Shown here: positions 1 to 7,259 of the stretch, piece after piece
Layout of the letters: every line of letters begins with the position of its first letter
How positions within the stretch are numbered: position 1 is the first letter of the stretch
Assembly: GCA_031376425.1 (NCBI GenBank)
Contig: JANMDR010000121.1
Coordinates: 1 to 14,043, forward strand
Direction: 5' to 3'
DNA length: 14,043 nucleotides
Source of the DNA: JANMDR01 sp031376425
Lineage (GTDB): Bacteria; Pseudomonadota; Gammaproteobacteria; Burkholderiales; Usitatibacteraceae
Position numbers and translations under genes: made by a program
Notes under the pieces: model-generated
The model's database searches: none
What the model was told of the DNA's origin: nothing
Seen by the model: the letters and a program-made list of their open reading frames with translations, nothing else

Positions 1-40
1 ACTCGAGTGGAACAAACAATCTAAAAAAAACTCGAGTGGA
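1..40. repeat. Short direct repeat with CTCGAG core
   Basis: The motif ACTCGAGTGGA occurs at 1-11 and again at 30-40, separated by an A-rich spacer. Each copy contains the palindrome CTCGAG. The copies lie at the window edge, so more may exist upstream. No function can be assigned. They might be binding sites or the end of something lying outside the window. Confidence 0.6.
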
Positions 41-304
41 TAAAAATCGCGAATCAAAACACGCCGCGGTTTTGCACTGAACTCAATCGATTAGAATTCA
101 CAATTTATAACTTAGTGTTAAAATCAGAATTTATCCTGGAATTAATCGCGTAAGGGCCTGATAGCTGTCGCCCACTTTATTTTTTCTGCAAATATTCTTT
201 GAATATAAAGGCAATTCTTGACATGATTTTTTGGCAATATATATATTTTAAATGTTCTTACTAGAAATGTTGAAAAACAGTCAGATAAAGTTATTCTTGA
301 AAAA
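41..304. other. AT-rich non-coding leader of the rml operon
   Basis: No convincing gene is seen in this stretch. The only small open frame, on the minus strand, reads through the promoter and has no recognisable features. The region is strongly AT-rich, particularly 180-300, and contains the promoter described at 218-247. AT-rich leaders ahead of polysaccharide loci are common. Confidence 0.5.
218..247 (+). promoter_or_regulatory. Sigma70-type promoter for the GT2-rmlACBD operon
   Basis: A perfect -35 box, TTGACA, lies at 218-223. It is followed by TATATT at 242-247 (18-base spacing) or, equally well, TATATA at 240-245 (16-base spacing). Transcription would start near 253-256, about 50 bases before the first gene. 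The box quality, the spacing and the position directly upstream of a rightward operon support the call. It is based on sequence pattern only. Confidence 0.65.
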
Positions 305-1246
305 GTGGATTTTATGTTAGATATAGCTAATACGTCTATTTGTATAATGCTTTGCACGTTAAACGGAGCAGATTACATTGAAGAACAGCTGCAATCAATA
401 AATATTTCAGGTTTTAAAAAAAGCATCCTGCTAATCTCGGATGACGGGTCGACAGACGCCTGCCTTACAATTGCAGAAGAAGTTCTCAATCAAAAAGGGC
501 TTAAATTCAAGGTATTTAGTGGTCCAAATGCAGGATATGCGGAAAATTATCGTAGTCTCATCAATGCAGCCGAGCCGCAATACGATCTTTTTGCGTTTTG
601 CGACCAAGATGATATTTGGCACAATGAAAAATTAAGCGTGGCAGCTAAAGCGATTATAAAGCACTCGCCAAACACAGCCGTTTTGTATGGATCCCGTACG
701 CTAATTGTTACAGAAAACAAAAATAATTTGGGATTGAGCAAATTTTTCGCCAAACCTGCTACCTTTCAAAATGCGCTAGTACAGAACATTGCTGGTGGCA
801 ACACCATGGTTATGAATCGAGCAGCACTAACCTTATTGCAATGCGCTTCTGCTAACATGCCCTTTGTGTCGCACGATTGGTTTGCTTATCAAATAATAAC
901 CGGCGCTGACGGAATCTTCTTAATGGACCAAGTTCCTCGGATCGACTATCGGCAACATAACAATAACGCCGTGGGCAGCAATCTTGGCGTTTGGGCAACA
1001 TTAAAAAGGTTAAATGCTGGCTTAAACGGACGACTTTCAAACTGGAATGACATTAACATTGCAGTACTCGAAAACAATCGCGCCCTTTTGACAAGAGGCG
1101 CCCGCGCAACTTTAGATGCATTTAAAACTGCAAGATCAGCTGGGTTTGTGGCCCGCCTTGTAGCTTTGCGCAAATCAGGTGTTTATCGACAAACACTCCG
1201 AGGAACGATTAGTCTTTGGATTGCGTGCACCTTAAAACGTTTATAA
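305..1246 (+). CDS. GT2-family glycosyltransferase, probable rhamnosyltransferase
   Basis: A cytoplasmic GT-A fold glycosyltransferase of family GT2 that probably moves a sugar, plausibly L-rhamnose, from a dTDP donor to a growing glycan. Visible features are the N-terminal strand with CTLNGADYIEEQL (about residues 17-29), the nucleotide-binding ISDDGSTD (44-51), and the metal-binding CDQDDIW (99-105), a signature common in rhamnosyltransferase-like members. The length of 313 residues fits single-domain enzymes. The start is GTG at 305, with ATG at 314 as the alternative; a GAAAAAG stretch just upstream of 305 is a weak ribosome site. It is the first gene of the rml operon, with about 70 bases to rmlA, and is more AT-rich than rmlB and rmlD. 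Donor specificity is inferred from the neighbouring genes. Confidence 0.85.
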   Translation: MDFMLDIANTSICIMLCTLNGADYIEEQLQSINISGFKKSILLISDDGSTDACLTIAEEVLNQKGLKFKVFSGPNAGYAENYRSLINAAEPQYDLFAFCDQDDIWHNEKLSVAAKAIIKHSPNTAVLYGSRTLIVTENKNNLGLSKFFAKPATFQNALVQNIAGGNTMVMNRAALTLLQCASANMPFVSHDWFAYQIITGADGIFLMDQVPRIDYRQHNNNAVGSNLGVWATLKRLNAGLNGRLSNWNDINIAVLENNRALLTRGARATLDAFKTARSAGFVARLVALRKSGVYRQTLRGTISLWIACTLKRL

Positions 1247-1315
1247 TATAGGTTGACTAGACTTAGGCACTGGAATTTAGTCTCAAACAGCTATCTACAG
1301 TCGGGAGAATATATT

Positions 1316-2191
1316 TTGAGAGGAATTATACTGGCCGGAGGCACGGGTTCCAGATTATACCCCATGACTTTGGCGGTTTCAAAGCAAATTTTGCCCGTTT
1401 ACGACAAGCCAATGATTTATTACCCGCTAAGCGTTCTTATGATCGCTGGCATTCGCGATGTATTGATTATAACCACACCGCAAGATCATGATACTTTCAA
1501 GCTTCTCTTGGGTGATGGTGCAAATTTTGGCATTCATCTGTCTTACGCCGTGCAGCCGACCCCTGACGGATTGGCACAAGCCTTTATCATAGGCCGCGAT
1601 TTTATCGGCAACGATAGTTGTGCATTAGTTTTGGGCGACAATATCTTTTACGGCTCCGGTCTTGGTGATCTTTGTTATCAAGCAGCTTCCCGCACCACTG
1701 GTGCAACTATTTTTGCCTATTACGTGCAAGACCCAGAACGCTATGGCGTAGTGGCATTTGACCCGCAAACCCATCTTGCTAACGATATTGAAGAAAAACC
1801 GCTTAAACCCAAATCGAACTGGGCCGTTACAGGGCTTTATTTTTATGACAATGACGTGTTGGACATCGCCGCCAACGTAAAACCGTCCCATCGTGGCGAA
1901 TTGGAAATTACCGACATCAACCGTGAATATATGCGGCGTGGCTCATTAAATGTATCCATGCTGGCGCGCGGCTATGCTTGGCTTGACACTGGCACTCCGG
2001 ACAGTCTGCATGAAGCTTCAGCTTTTGTGCGTACCATTGAGCACCGACAGGGAATTAAAATTGCTTGCCCTGAAGAAATTGGCCTTGAGCAAGGCTGGCT
2101 TTCAACTGCCGAACTGCTGACAATCGCAGAAAAATTAGGCAAATCGGACTATGCCACTTATCTGCGCCGCCGTGTTGCAGAATTGGGTTGA
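1316..2191 (+). CDS. rmlA: Glucose-1-phosphate thymidylyltransferase RmlA
   Basis: RmlA joins dTTP and glucose-1-phosphate to give dTDP-glucose, the first step of dTDP-L-rhamnose synthesis in the cytoplasm. The nucleotide-binding loop GGTGSRL is at residues 8-14. It is followed by the typical SKQILPVYDKPMIYYPLS segment, LGDNIFYG near residue 108, EEKP, and the C-terminal WLDTGTPDSL region. The frame stays open back to a TTG at 1253, but homology starts at the TTG at 1316, which begins MRGIILAGG. That start has GGGAG eight bases upstream and gives 291 residues, the usual RmlA length. rmlC follows after 12 bases. A TTG start may lower its translation. Confidence 0.95.
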   Translation: MRGIILAGGTGSRLYPMTLAVSKQILPVYDKPMIYYPLSVLMIAGIRDVLIITTPQDHDTFKLLLGDGANFGIHLSYAVQPTPDGLAQAFIIGRDFIGNDSCALVLGDNIFYGSGLGDLCYQAASRTTGATIFAYYVQDPERYGVVAFDPQTHLANDIEEKPLKPKSNWAVTGLYFYDNDVLDIAANVKPSHRGELEITDINREYMRRGSLNVSMLARGYAWLDTGTPDSLHEASAFVRTIEHRQGIKIACPEEIGLEQGWLSTAELLTIAEKLGKSDYATYLRRRVAELG

Positions 2192-2203
2192 TACGGATTT
2201 CTT

Positions 2204-2779
2204 ATGCCCATTTTTGCCAGCCTCGCAATTCCTGAAGTGATTGAAATCATCCCAGATAGGCATGGGGACGATCGTGGATTTTTCAGCGAGGTGTTCAAAG
2301 ACACCGTTTGGGCGGAAGGCGGCATTAATGTGCCATTTGTACAAGACAATCACTCGTTCTCGCGCGATGTGGGCGTGCTGCGCGGCCTGCATTTCCAAAC
2401 TCCGCCGTTTGCGCAGGCGAAACTGGTGCGTGTCACGCACGGAGCGGTGTTTGATGTGGCAGTCGATATTCGAGTTGGGTCACCTACATTTGCACACTGG
2501 GTTGGTATTGAATTGACGGCAGACAAAAGCAATCAATTGTTTGTGCCCGCTGGCTTTGCTCACGGCTTTGTCACACTTACACCAAATACCGAGTTTCTTT
2601 ATAAGGTTTCGAACCATTATTCAAAATTCAATGACCGCTCAATCCGTTTTGATGATCCGCATATCAACATCAGATGGCCGCTGAATAAAGGCGTGTTGTT
2701 GCTGTCTGACAAAGATAGAAATGCGCCATTGTTGTCAAATGTTGAGACTGGCTTCGTTTACGAGGGCACGGACTTATGA
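2204..2779 (+). CDS. rmlC: dTDP-4-dehydrorhamnose 3,5-epimerase RmlC
   Basis: A cupin-fold epimerase acting on dTDP-4-keto-6-deoxy-glucose at C3 and C5 to give dTDP-4-keto-L-rhamnose. The 191 residues match the family's usual 180-190. Typical elements are the DDRGFFSEVF segment near residue 22, LRGLHFQ with the catalytic base His63, Lys72 in the following strand, the VPAGFAHGF segment (about 115-122), Tyr133 as the likely catalytic acid, and a conserved SDKD near 168-171. It lies 12 bases after rmlA with only a weak ribosome site, and its stop overlaps the rmlB start in an ATGA (2776-2779), so it is probably translationally coupled to rmlB. Confidence 0.95.
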   Translation: MPIFASLAIPEVIEIIPDRHGDDRGFFSEVFKDTVWAEGGINVPFVQDNHSFSRDVGVLRGLHFQTPPFAQAKLVRVTHGAVFDVAVDIRVGSPTFAHWVGIELTADKSNQLFVPAGFAHGFVTLTPNTEFLYKVSNHYSKFNDRSIRFDDPHINIRWPLNKGVLLLSDKDRNAPLLSNVETGFVYEGTDL

Positions 2780-3834
2780 CAAAATTTCTGATAACGGGTG
2801 GAGCAGGGTTCATCGGTTCAGCTGTTGTTCGACTGCTTGTCAGCGACCCCACCAATTACGTTGTTAATTTCGATAAACTGACTTATGCTGGCAACTTAAA
2901 TTCGTTGAGCCAGATTGCCGATCGGGCGAACTACGAATTTGTTGAAGGTGATGTTTGTAACAGCATATTAGTGCTGGATATACTTAAGGCTCAAGAAATC
3001 GACGTGATCATGCATCTTGCTGCCGAAAGTCATGTTGATCGTTCGATCGACGGGCCAGAAGCGTTTATTGAAACCAACATCAACGGTACGTTCCGAATGC
3101 TCAGTGCGGCTCGCAGCTATTTTGCTGGGCTGATTGGTACCAAGCGTGAGGCTTTCCGTTTCCATCATATTTCGACTGACGAGGTTTTTGGTGATCTGCC
3201 ATTCGACAGTGGCATTTTTACAGAAGACACGCCTTATGCGCCATCCTCGCCCTATTCCGCTTCAAAAGCGGCCTCTGATCATTTGGTCAGGGCTTGGCAC
3301 GGGACTTATGGTCTGCCAGTGGTACTTTCAAATTGCTCGAACAATTACGGCCCATTTCATTTTCCGGAAAAACTTATTCCGTTGATCATCCTCAATGCGC
3401 TCGATGAAAAGCCATTGCCAATTTACGGCAAAGGCGAAAATATCCGCGATTGGTTGCATGTGGAAGACCATGCTCGTGCTTTGCATTTAGTGGCCACCAA
3501 AGGGCGGAATGGAGAAAGCTACAACATCGGCGGCCGCGCTGAGCGCACCAATCTCGATGTGGTCAAAGCCATTTGCGCCGCACTCGACCAACAGCGTCCG
3601 CGGAAAAACGGCGGATCTTATGCTGCCCTCATTAACTACGTCACCGACCGGCCTGGCCATGACCGGCGGTATGCTATTGATCCGCAGAAGGCCGAGCACG
3701 AACTCGGCTGGCACGCCGAATATAATTTTGAAACCGGGATTGCCAACACAATCTCTTGGTACTTGGCCAATGAATGGTGGTGGAAACCAATTCGCGACGG
3801 CCATTATGCAGGCGAACGGCTGGGTACCGAATGA
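2776..3834 (+). CDS. rmlB: dTDP-glucose 4,6-dehydratase RmlB
   Basis: An NAD-dependent extended short-chain dehydrogenase that turns dTDP-glucose into dTDP-4-keto-6-deoxy-glucose. The Rossmann motif GGAGFIG is at residues 8-14. The substrate-binding LAAESHVDRSI follows. The dehydratase triad Thr134-Asp135-Glu136 lies in STDEVFGD, and the catalytic YSASK has Tyr160 and Lys164. NNYGP, the RDWLHVEDH segment and a C-terminal RPGHDRRYAID are also present. The length of 352 residues is normal. The gene overlaps rmlC by four bases at its start and rmlD by four bases at its end, both as ATGA. It appears intact. Confidence 0.97.
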   Translation: MTKFLITGGAGFIGSAVVRLLVSDPTNYVVNFDKLTYAGNLNSLSQIADRANYEFVEGDVCNSILVLDILKAQEIDVIMHLAAESHVDRSIDGPEAFIETNINGTFRMLSAARSYFAGLIGTKREAFRFHHISTDEVFGDLPFDSGIFTEDTPYAPSSPYSASKAASDHLVRAWHGTYGLPVVLSNCSNNYGPFHFPEKLIPLIILNALDEKPLPIYGKGENIRDWLHVEDHARALHLVATKGRNGESYNIGGRAERTNLDVVKAICAALDQQRPRKNGGSYAALINYVTDRPGHDRRYAIDPQKAEHELGWHAEYNFETGIANTISWYLANEWWWKPIRDGHYAGERLGTE

Positions 3835-4667
3835 TGCGAATTTTAGTAACGGGCAAACAGGGCCAAGTCGCGCAAGCGCTGGCGCAGCGCTGCGTCGAAA
3901 CGGGCGTTCAACTTCATAACGTAGGTCGTCCGGAAATGGACATGGGCAATCCCGTCCAAGCGCTAGAGGCCATGCGTAGCGCTATTGCGGCGTTCAAACC
4001 CAGCATCATCGTCAATGCGGCCGCTTACACCGCCGTTGATGAAGCCGAAGATGTGCCCGAACTCGCTTTTGCCATCAATGACGCAAGCGCCGGTGCTGTC
4101 GCGCAAGCGGCGTCTGAAGTGGGCGTGCCTATCATACAGATTTCCACCGACTATGTTTATGACGGCACAAAAAATGGCGCCTATTTTGAAAGTGATATAC
4201 CAAACCCACAGTGCATCTATGGTGCCAGTAAGCTGGCAGGTGAGCGTGCGGTGGCCGCCGCCAATCCGCATCATCTTATTTTGCGAACCGCATGGGTTTA
4301 TAGTCCGTTTGGCAAGAACTTTGTCAAAACCATGCAGCACCTTGCAGAAACTAGGGACGAGATCAGCGTTGTCGCTGACCAATTTGGATGCCCTACCTCC
4401 GCCTTTTATATTGCAGACGGCATTCTTGCCGCAGCGCGACGTATTATGACTAAGCCCGCCACCGTGCCTTGGGGAACCTATCATTTGGCCGGAACCGACA
4501 CCACGCACTGGGCCGCTTTCGCCGAAGAAATTTTCCGCCAGAGTGCCGCACGCGGCGGCCCTTTTGCCACCGTCAAACACATCACTACCGCTGAATATCC
4601 CACAAAAGCTAAGCGCCCCGCTAACTCAGTCTTGGATTGTACGAGGTTTGCGGAAGTGTTTGGTTAG
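3831..4667 (+). CDS. rmlD: dTDP-4-dehydrorhamnose reductase RmlD, short C-terminus
   Basis: RmlD reduces dTDP-4-keto-L-rhamnose to dTDP-L-rhamnose with NAD(P)H, the last step of the pathway. The cofactor motif GKQGQV is at residues 8-13, STDYVYDG at 105-112, the catalytic YGASK (Tyr130, Lys134) after it, and the C-terminal RPANSVLDC signature near the end. ATG codons at 3831 and 3834 are both possible; 3831 overlaps the rmlB stop as ATGA. At 278 residues it is about 15-20 shorter than typical members: translation stops right after AEVFG, where homologues usually continue with a last helix. The stop is 22 bases before an insertion element. Either a natural short form or a damaged 3' end is possible. 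The catalytic core is complete. Confidence 0.92.
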   Translation: MMRILVTGKQGQVAQALAQRCVETGVQLHNVGRPEMDMGNPVQALEAMRSAIAAFKPSIIVNAAAYTAVDEAEDVPELAFAINDASAGAVAQAASEVGVPIIQISTDYVYDGTKNGAYFESDIPNPQCIYGASKLAGERAVAAANPHHLILRTAWVYSPFGKNFVKTMQHLAETRDEISVVADQFGCPTSAFYIADGILAAARRIMTKPATVPWGTYHLAGTDTTHWAAFAEEIFRQSAARGGPFATVKHITTAEYPTKAKRPANSVLDCTRFAEVFG

Positions 4668-4764
4668 AGGTTGCTAATCTGGAGCACTAGAGTGCGGACT
4701 CAATTGAGCCAACATCTGATTGTGAACATGTAAACCATGTTGTGGAAGCTAGGGTCAGGACTCA

Positions 4765-5157
4765 TTATTTGAGATAGAATATGAAAGCCGCTGCAATGCA
4801 AATTGCGGAGAAGAATGTATGGGCGCAGCGGTCATAGCGTGTTGCAATACGCCGCCAGTCTTTGAGCTTTCCAAACATGCATTCCACCTTATGGCGTTGT
4901 TTATACAGCTGTTTTGAGAATTTGTGCTGATCGTTCCTGTTGCTGCGTGGCGGGATACAGGGTTTGATTTTCTTGGCTTTGAGCGCTTCGCGGAACTCGT
5001 CGCTATCATAGCCCTTGTCCCCGATGAGATATTTTGCCGGTGGCAAATGCGGATAAAGCAGCTTTGCCCCGATATGGTCACTTAGTTGGCCTTCAGACAA
5101 TGCCAACACAATGGGTTTGCCGTTACCGTCACAGACCGCGTGCAACTTTGAATTCAA
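4765..5157 (-). CDS. IS427-type transposase, C-terminal catalytic part (orfB)
   Basis: This is the catalytic half of the nested element's transposase. It carries GRTKGGLNSKLHAV at the join (upstream of 5157, in the shifted frame), YLIGDKGYDSDEF with the second catalytic Asp, and KQRHKVECMFGKLKDWRRIATRYDR with the catalytic Glu and the usual downstream basic segment, ending in a hydrophobic helix. The frame is probably not started independently: the conserved sequence extends upstream of the first possible start, to about 5200, so it should be made as a fusion with orfA by -1 frameshifting. The stop lies inside the terminal repeat, as is usual in compact IS elements. Confidence 0.8.
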   Translation of the reverse strand: MNSKLHAVCDGNGKPIVLALSEGQLSDHIGAKLLYPHLPPAKYLIGDKGYDSDEFREALKAKKIKPCIPPRSNRNDQHKFSKQLYKQRHKVECMFGKLKDWRRIATRYDRCAHTFFSAICIAAAFIFYLK

Positions 5158-5522
5158 CCCGCCTTTGGTGCGCCCGATACGGCGGGGTAAAGCCCCTTTT
5201 TAAGCAGACTGGCTGCGGTTCGGTGGGCTTTAAGATGTGTGGCATCAATCATCAGGGTATCAGGAACGCCACTCTCAGCGGCTAAGTGACTGAATATGCG
5301 ATCAAAAACTCCCAAAAAGCTCCACCTGACAAAGCGATTATACAACGTCTTATGCGGCCCGTAATCCAAGGGTGCATCGCGCCAACGCAGTCCATTGCGG
5401 ATTACAAAGACGATCCCACTTAGCACCTTACGGTCATCCACCCGCGCAATCCCGTGTGACAACGGGAAATATGGCTCGATCCGGGCCATCTGACTGTCGC
5501 TCAACCAAATCAAATCACGCAT
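5154..5522 (-). CDS. IS427-type transposase, N-terminal part (orfA)
   Basis: This frame starts at ATG 5520-5522 (MRDLIWLSDSQMARIEPYFP), with GGAGG eight bases upstream. An in-frame TTG at 5558 is less likely. It holds the N-terminal transposase domain with GIARVDDRKVLSGIVF, the WRDAP motif and LMIDATHLKAHR, whose Asp is the first catalytic residue. After LLKKG the zero frame carries a short non-conserved tail and stops. The expected product, a full DDE transposase of about 250 residues, needs a -1 shift into the downstream frame at the A5G4 run. Alone, this part would be only a DNA-binding or regulatory fragment. Confidence 0.8.
   Translation of the reverse strand: MRDLIWLSDSQMARIEPYFPLSHGIARVDDRKVLSGIVFVIRNGLRWRDAPLDYGPHKTLYNRFVRWSFLGVFDRIFSHLAAESGVPDTLMIDATHLKAHRTAASLLKKGLYPAVSGAPKAG
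5184..5201 (-). promoter_or_regulatory. Candidate -1 frameshift site in the nested IS transposase
   Basis: On the minus strand an A5 run followed directly by G4 (5193-5201) lies where the reading frame must move by -1 to join orfA to orfB. The G4 can pair with C4 at 5184-5187 across a five-base loop, a small hairpin immediately 3' of the slippery bases. The related outer element has A5G5 at the equivalent place (5973-5982). IS427-type elements are known to split their transposase in this way. Efficiency cannot be judged here. Confidence 0.6.
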
Positions 5523-6504
5523 CGCTGTTCCTCCCAAAAAGAAGGAATCACAAATCAATCAAAATGGGAATCCAGTGAATTTAATGGGTCCTGAGCCTAA
5601 GCGTTATTTTTTCTAAGCATGTTGCGAGCCTTCGCATGTCTTTCATTTTGCAGAAGAACCGCTCGACGATGCTGCGCATGGCATAGAGATTGGCATCGTG
5701 CGGGATAGGCTTGCGGGCGTTTGATTTTGATGGGATGACAGCGAGTGCACCCTCGTCTTCGATCTGCCGCCTGATCCTTTGCGAGGTGTAAGCTTTGTCG
5801 GCAACGATGGCGAGCGGCTCGGTTTGCCAACCCGTGAAAGGGTCGAACATTTGGCTATCGTGTAGCTGTCCGCCAGAAATCTCCAGTCTTAACGGCTTTC
5901 CATCAGCATTTACGGCCGCGTGAACCTTACTTGTGCGACCGCCGCGTGAGCGTCCAATACATGTCGCCAGTTCCCCCTTTTTGAGCCAGCCGCTGCGCGG
6001 TGTGCCTTGACGATGGAGCTATCGATGAAGATGAGGCTGTCTTCGACCTCTTGGGCCAAGGCGTCAAACACTGCCTTCCACACACCCCTTCGGCCCCATC
6101 TGACATAGCGGTTGTAAACCGTGGTTCGCGGGCCATAGCGTTCGGGCAAGTCACGCCAAGGTGCCCCGGTACGCAGGATATAGAAAATCCCGTTAAGCAC
6201 TTTGCGGTCATCACCTCGCCGTGCGCCACGCCCCTGAACGGCAGTAAAGATGCAATAACTGCCCATTCTTCATCAGATAAATCAAATCGAGCCATCGAAA
6301 CCTCCATCGCTGGAAGTTTTGAATCTGATTTGCTACGCTAAATCAAACACGTGCATTGGGTTCACACAGTAGTTTAAACAATGTGATTATTAGTGTGTCA
6401 CCGCGAGTTGTGGAAATTTAGTGCTTTTACAGCTTGTAAACCCACCGAGAAAGATGTCACGATTCGTTATTATGGTTTCTGAATGCTCGCGGATGCTATA
6501 ACAA

Positions 6505-7227
6505 GACTGACATAGATAGCGATAAAAGGCTATTTTGGTCATATGAATAGGCTTGTTTCCGCAGCAGACTCCGCAGAAGTATACAAATTGAACTGATCAA
6601 GTATTTTTGGGCTGGTGTCACTGCACGGTCTGCAGCTGAATTGACGGGGATAAACCGCAATTCCGCGATCTTGTTTTTCCATAAGTTGCGTGAACTTATT
6701 TTCAAGAAACGGACTTTGAAAACGCCAAAGCTTATGAGCCGAGAAGTCGAGGTTCATGAGAGCTACTTTGGCGGCACATGCAAAGGAAAGCGCTGACGCG
6801 GTGCAGCAGGTAAGGTTCCGGTATTTGGGCTTTTGAAAACAAATGGCCGCGTTTTCGTTGCAATCATTCTAAATGCCGCATCAAACACGCTTTTTCCGAT
6901 CATCCGCGACAAAATCAAGCCGAATTCAATCGTCTATACCGACAGTTTTCGAAGCTATGATGCGCTGGGTGTTTCTGAACTTCATCACGTCCGCATTAAC
7001 CATTCAGTACTCTTCGCCGACAAGACAAACCATATCAATGGCATCGAAAACTTCTGGAACCAAGCCAAAAGGCACATGAGAAGTTTCAACGGCATTCACT
7101 CGCAACACTTTCATTTGTTCATCAAAAAGTGCAAATGGCGCTTTAATAACCGCTTGGTTACAAACCTCAAGAAAATACTCTCAAACTGATGGTTCAAGTA
7201 ACGCAAAACATACTTAGCTATACAAGT
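6505..7227 (+). mobile_element. IS1595-family (IS1016-type) element, degenerate
   Basis: The identification rests on the transposase remnant at 6543-7189, which matches the ISXO2-like DDE domain of IS1016-type members. Boundaries are tentative: GACTGACATAGATAG (6505-6519) and the complement of 7213-7227 (GACTTGTATAGCTAA) agree at about 10 or 11 of 15 positions, giving a length of about 720 bases, normal for IS1016-type elements. No matching 8-base target duplication was found, so the ends may be wrong or one side may be deleted. It lies between the outer IS5 element and the 3' end of the leftward operon. Confidence 0.6.
6543..7189 (+). pseudogene. IS1016-type (IS1595) transposase with three lesions
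   Basis: Reading in one frame from 6560 gives a near full-length transposase. It has an N-terminal helix-turn-helix segment (FWAGVTARSAAELTGINR), ESYFGG, GAAGKVPVFGLLK, SIVYTDSFRSYDAL, the HFADKTNH-like stretch and GIENFWNQAKRHMRSFNG, ending at 7187-7189. It is broken in three ways. The likely start ATG (6543) is one base out of frame with the rest near 6560. A TGA at 6794-6796 replaces a Gly codon in the normal GKRGRGAAGK motif. The first catalytic Asp, in the usual DESYFGG, is His here. Only the last 118 codons remain open. The element should not move unless helped in trans. Confidence 0.85.
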
Positions 7228-7259
7228 CCCATACTTAAATTGACTGGTCCGACACTTAA

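Larger units (their letters stand above)
4752..5597 (-). mobile_element. Complete IS5-family (IS427-type) element nested in another IS
   Basis: The 846-base element has ends GGGTCAGGACTCATT (4752-4766) and the complement of 5583-5597, matching at 13 of 15 positions. TA at 4750-4751 and 5598-5599 is the two-base target duplication. The length and the two overlapping minus-strand reading frames fit IS427-type elements. Removing it with one TA restores the reading frame of the host transposase, which confirms both boundaries. Both frames look intact and the DDE residues are present, so it may still be active. The empty target reads CTAA, similar to the CTAG used by the outer element. Confidence 0.88.
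4700..6295 (-). pseudogene. IS5-family transposase, frameshifted and split by IS insertion
   Basis: A DDE transposase that begins at ATG 6293-6295 (MARFDLSDEEWAVIASLLP) after a GGAGG five bases upstream. Near 6235-6240 one base seems lost, because the family sequence GRGARRGDDRKVLNGIFYILRTG continues in another frame. The reading then runs through FIDSSIVKAHR (catalytic Asp) to an A5G5 run at 5973-5982, where a -1 shift joins the KKGELATCIGRSRGGRTSK frame. It continues through IVADKAY (second Asp) and MRSIVERFFCKMKD (Glu) to 5598. The nested IS then cuts it. The last 17 or so codons resume at 4749 and end at the stop 4700-4702. The -1 shift is probably programmed. The early one-base lesion and the insertion make the gene non-functional. 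Confidence 0.8.
4690..6369 (-). mobile_element. IS5-family (IS427-type) element, interrupted by another IS
   Basis: Terminal inverted repeats GAGTGCGGACTCAAT (4690-4704) and the complement of 6355-6369 agree at 10 of 15 positions. Flanking TA dinucleotides at 4688-4689 and 6370-6371 form the target duplication; the empty site would read CTAG. After removing the nested element at 4752-5597 and one TA copy, the element is 832 bases, normal for IS427-type IS5 elements. It encodes one transposase on the minus strand, now broken. It sits 22 bases downstream of rmlD and could block transcription leaving the operon. Its right flank holds no recognised gene before the next IS. Confidence 0.82.

Noticed and set aside
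1253..1315. Longer rmlA start at TTG 1253
   Set aside because: The extra 21 codons have no similarity to RmlA N-termini; TTG 1316 begins exactly at the conserved RGIILAGG with a ribosome site upstream.
3963..4580. 205-codon open frame antisense to rmlD
   Set aside because: It lies wholly within the well-supported rmlD gene and its translation shows no family features.
6387..6482. Open stretch of about 31 codons ending at TGA 6480-6482 between two IS elements
   Set aside because: It could be the tail of a gene cut by the outer IS, but it is too short, has no start and resembles nothing I know.
4668..7259. Search for rho-independent terminators between the convergent operons
   Set aside because: No GC-rich stem followed by a T run was found; termination here may depend on Rho or on the IS elements.
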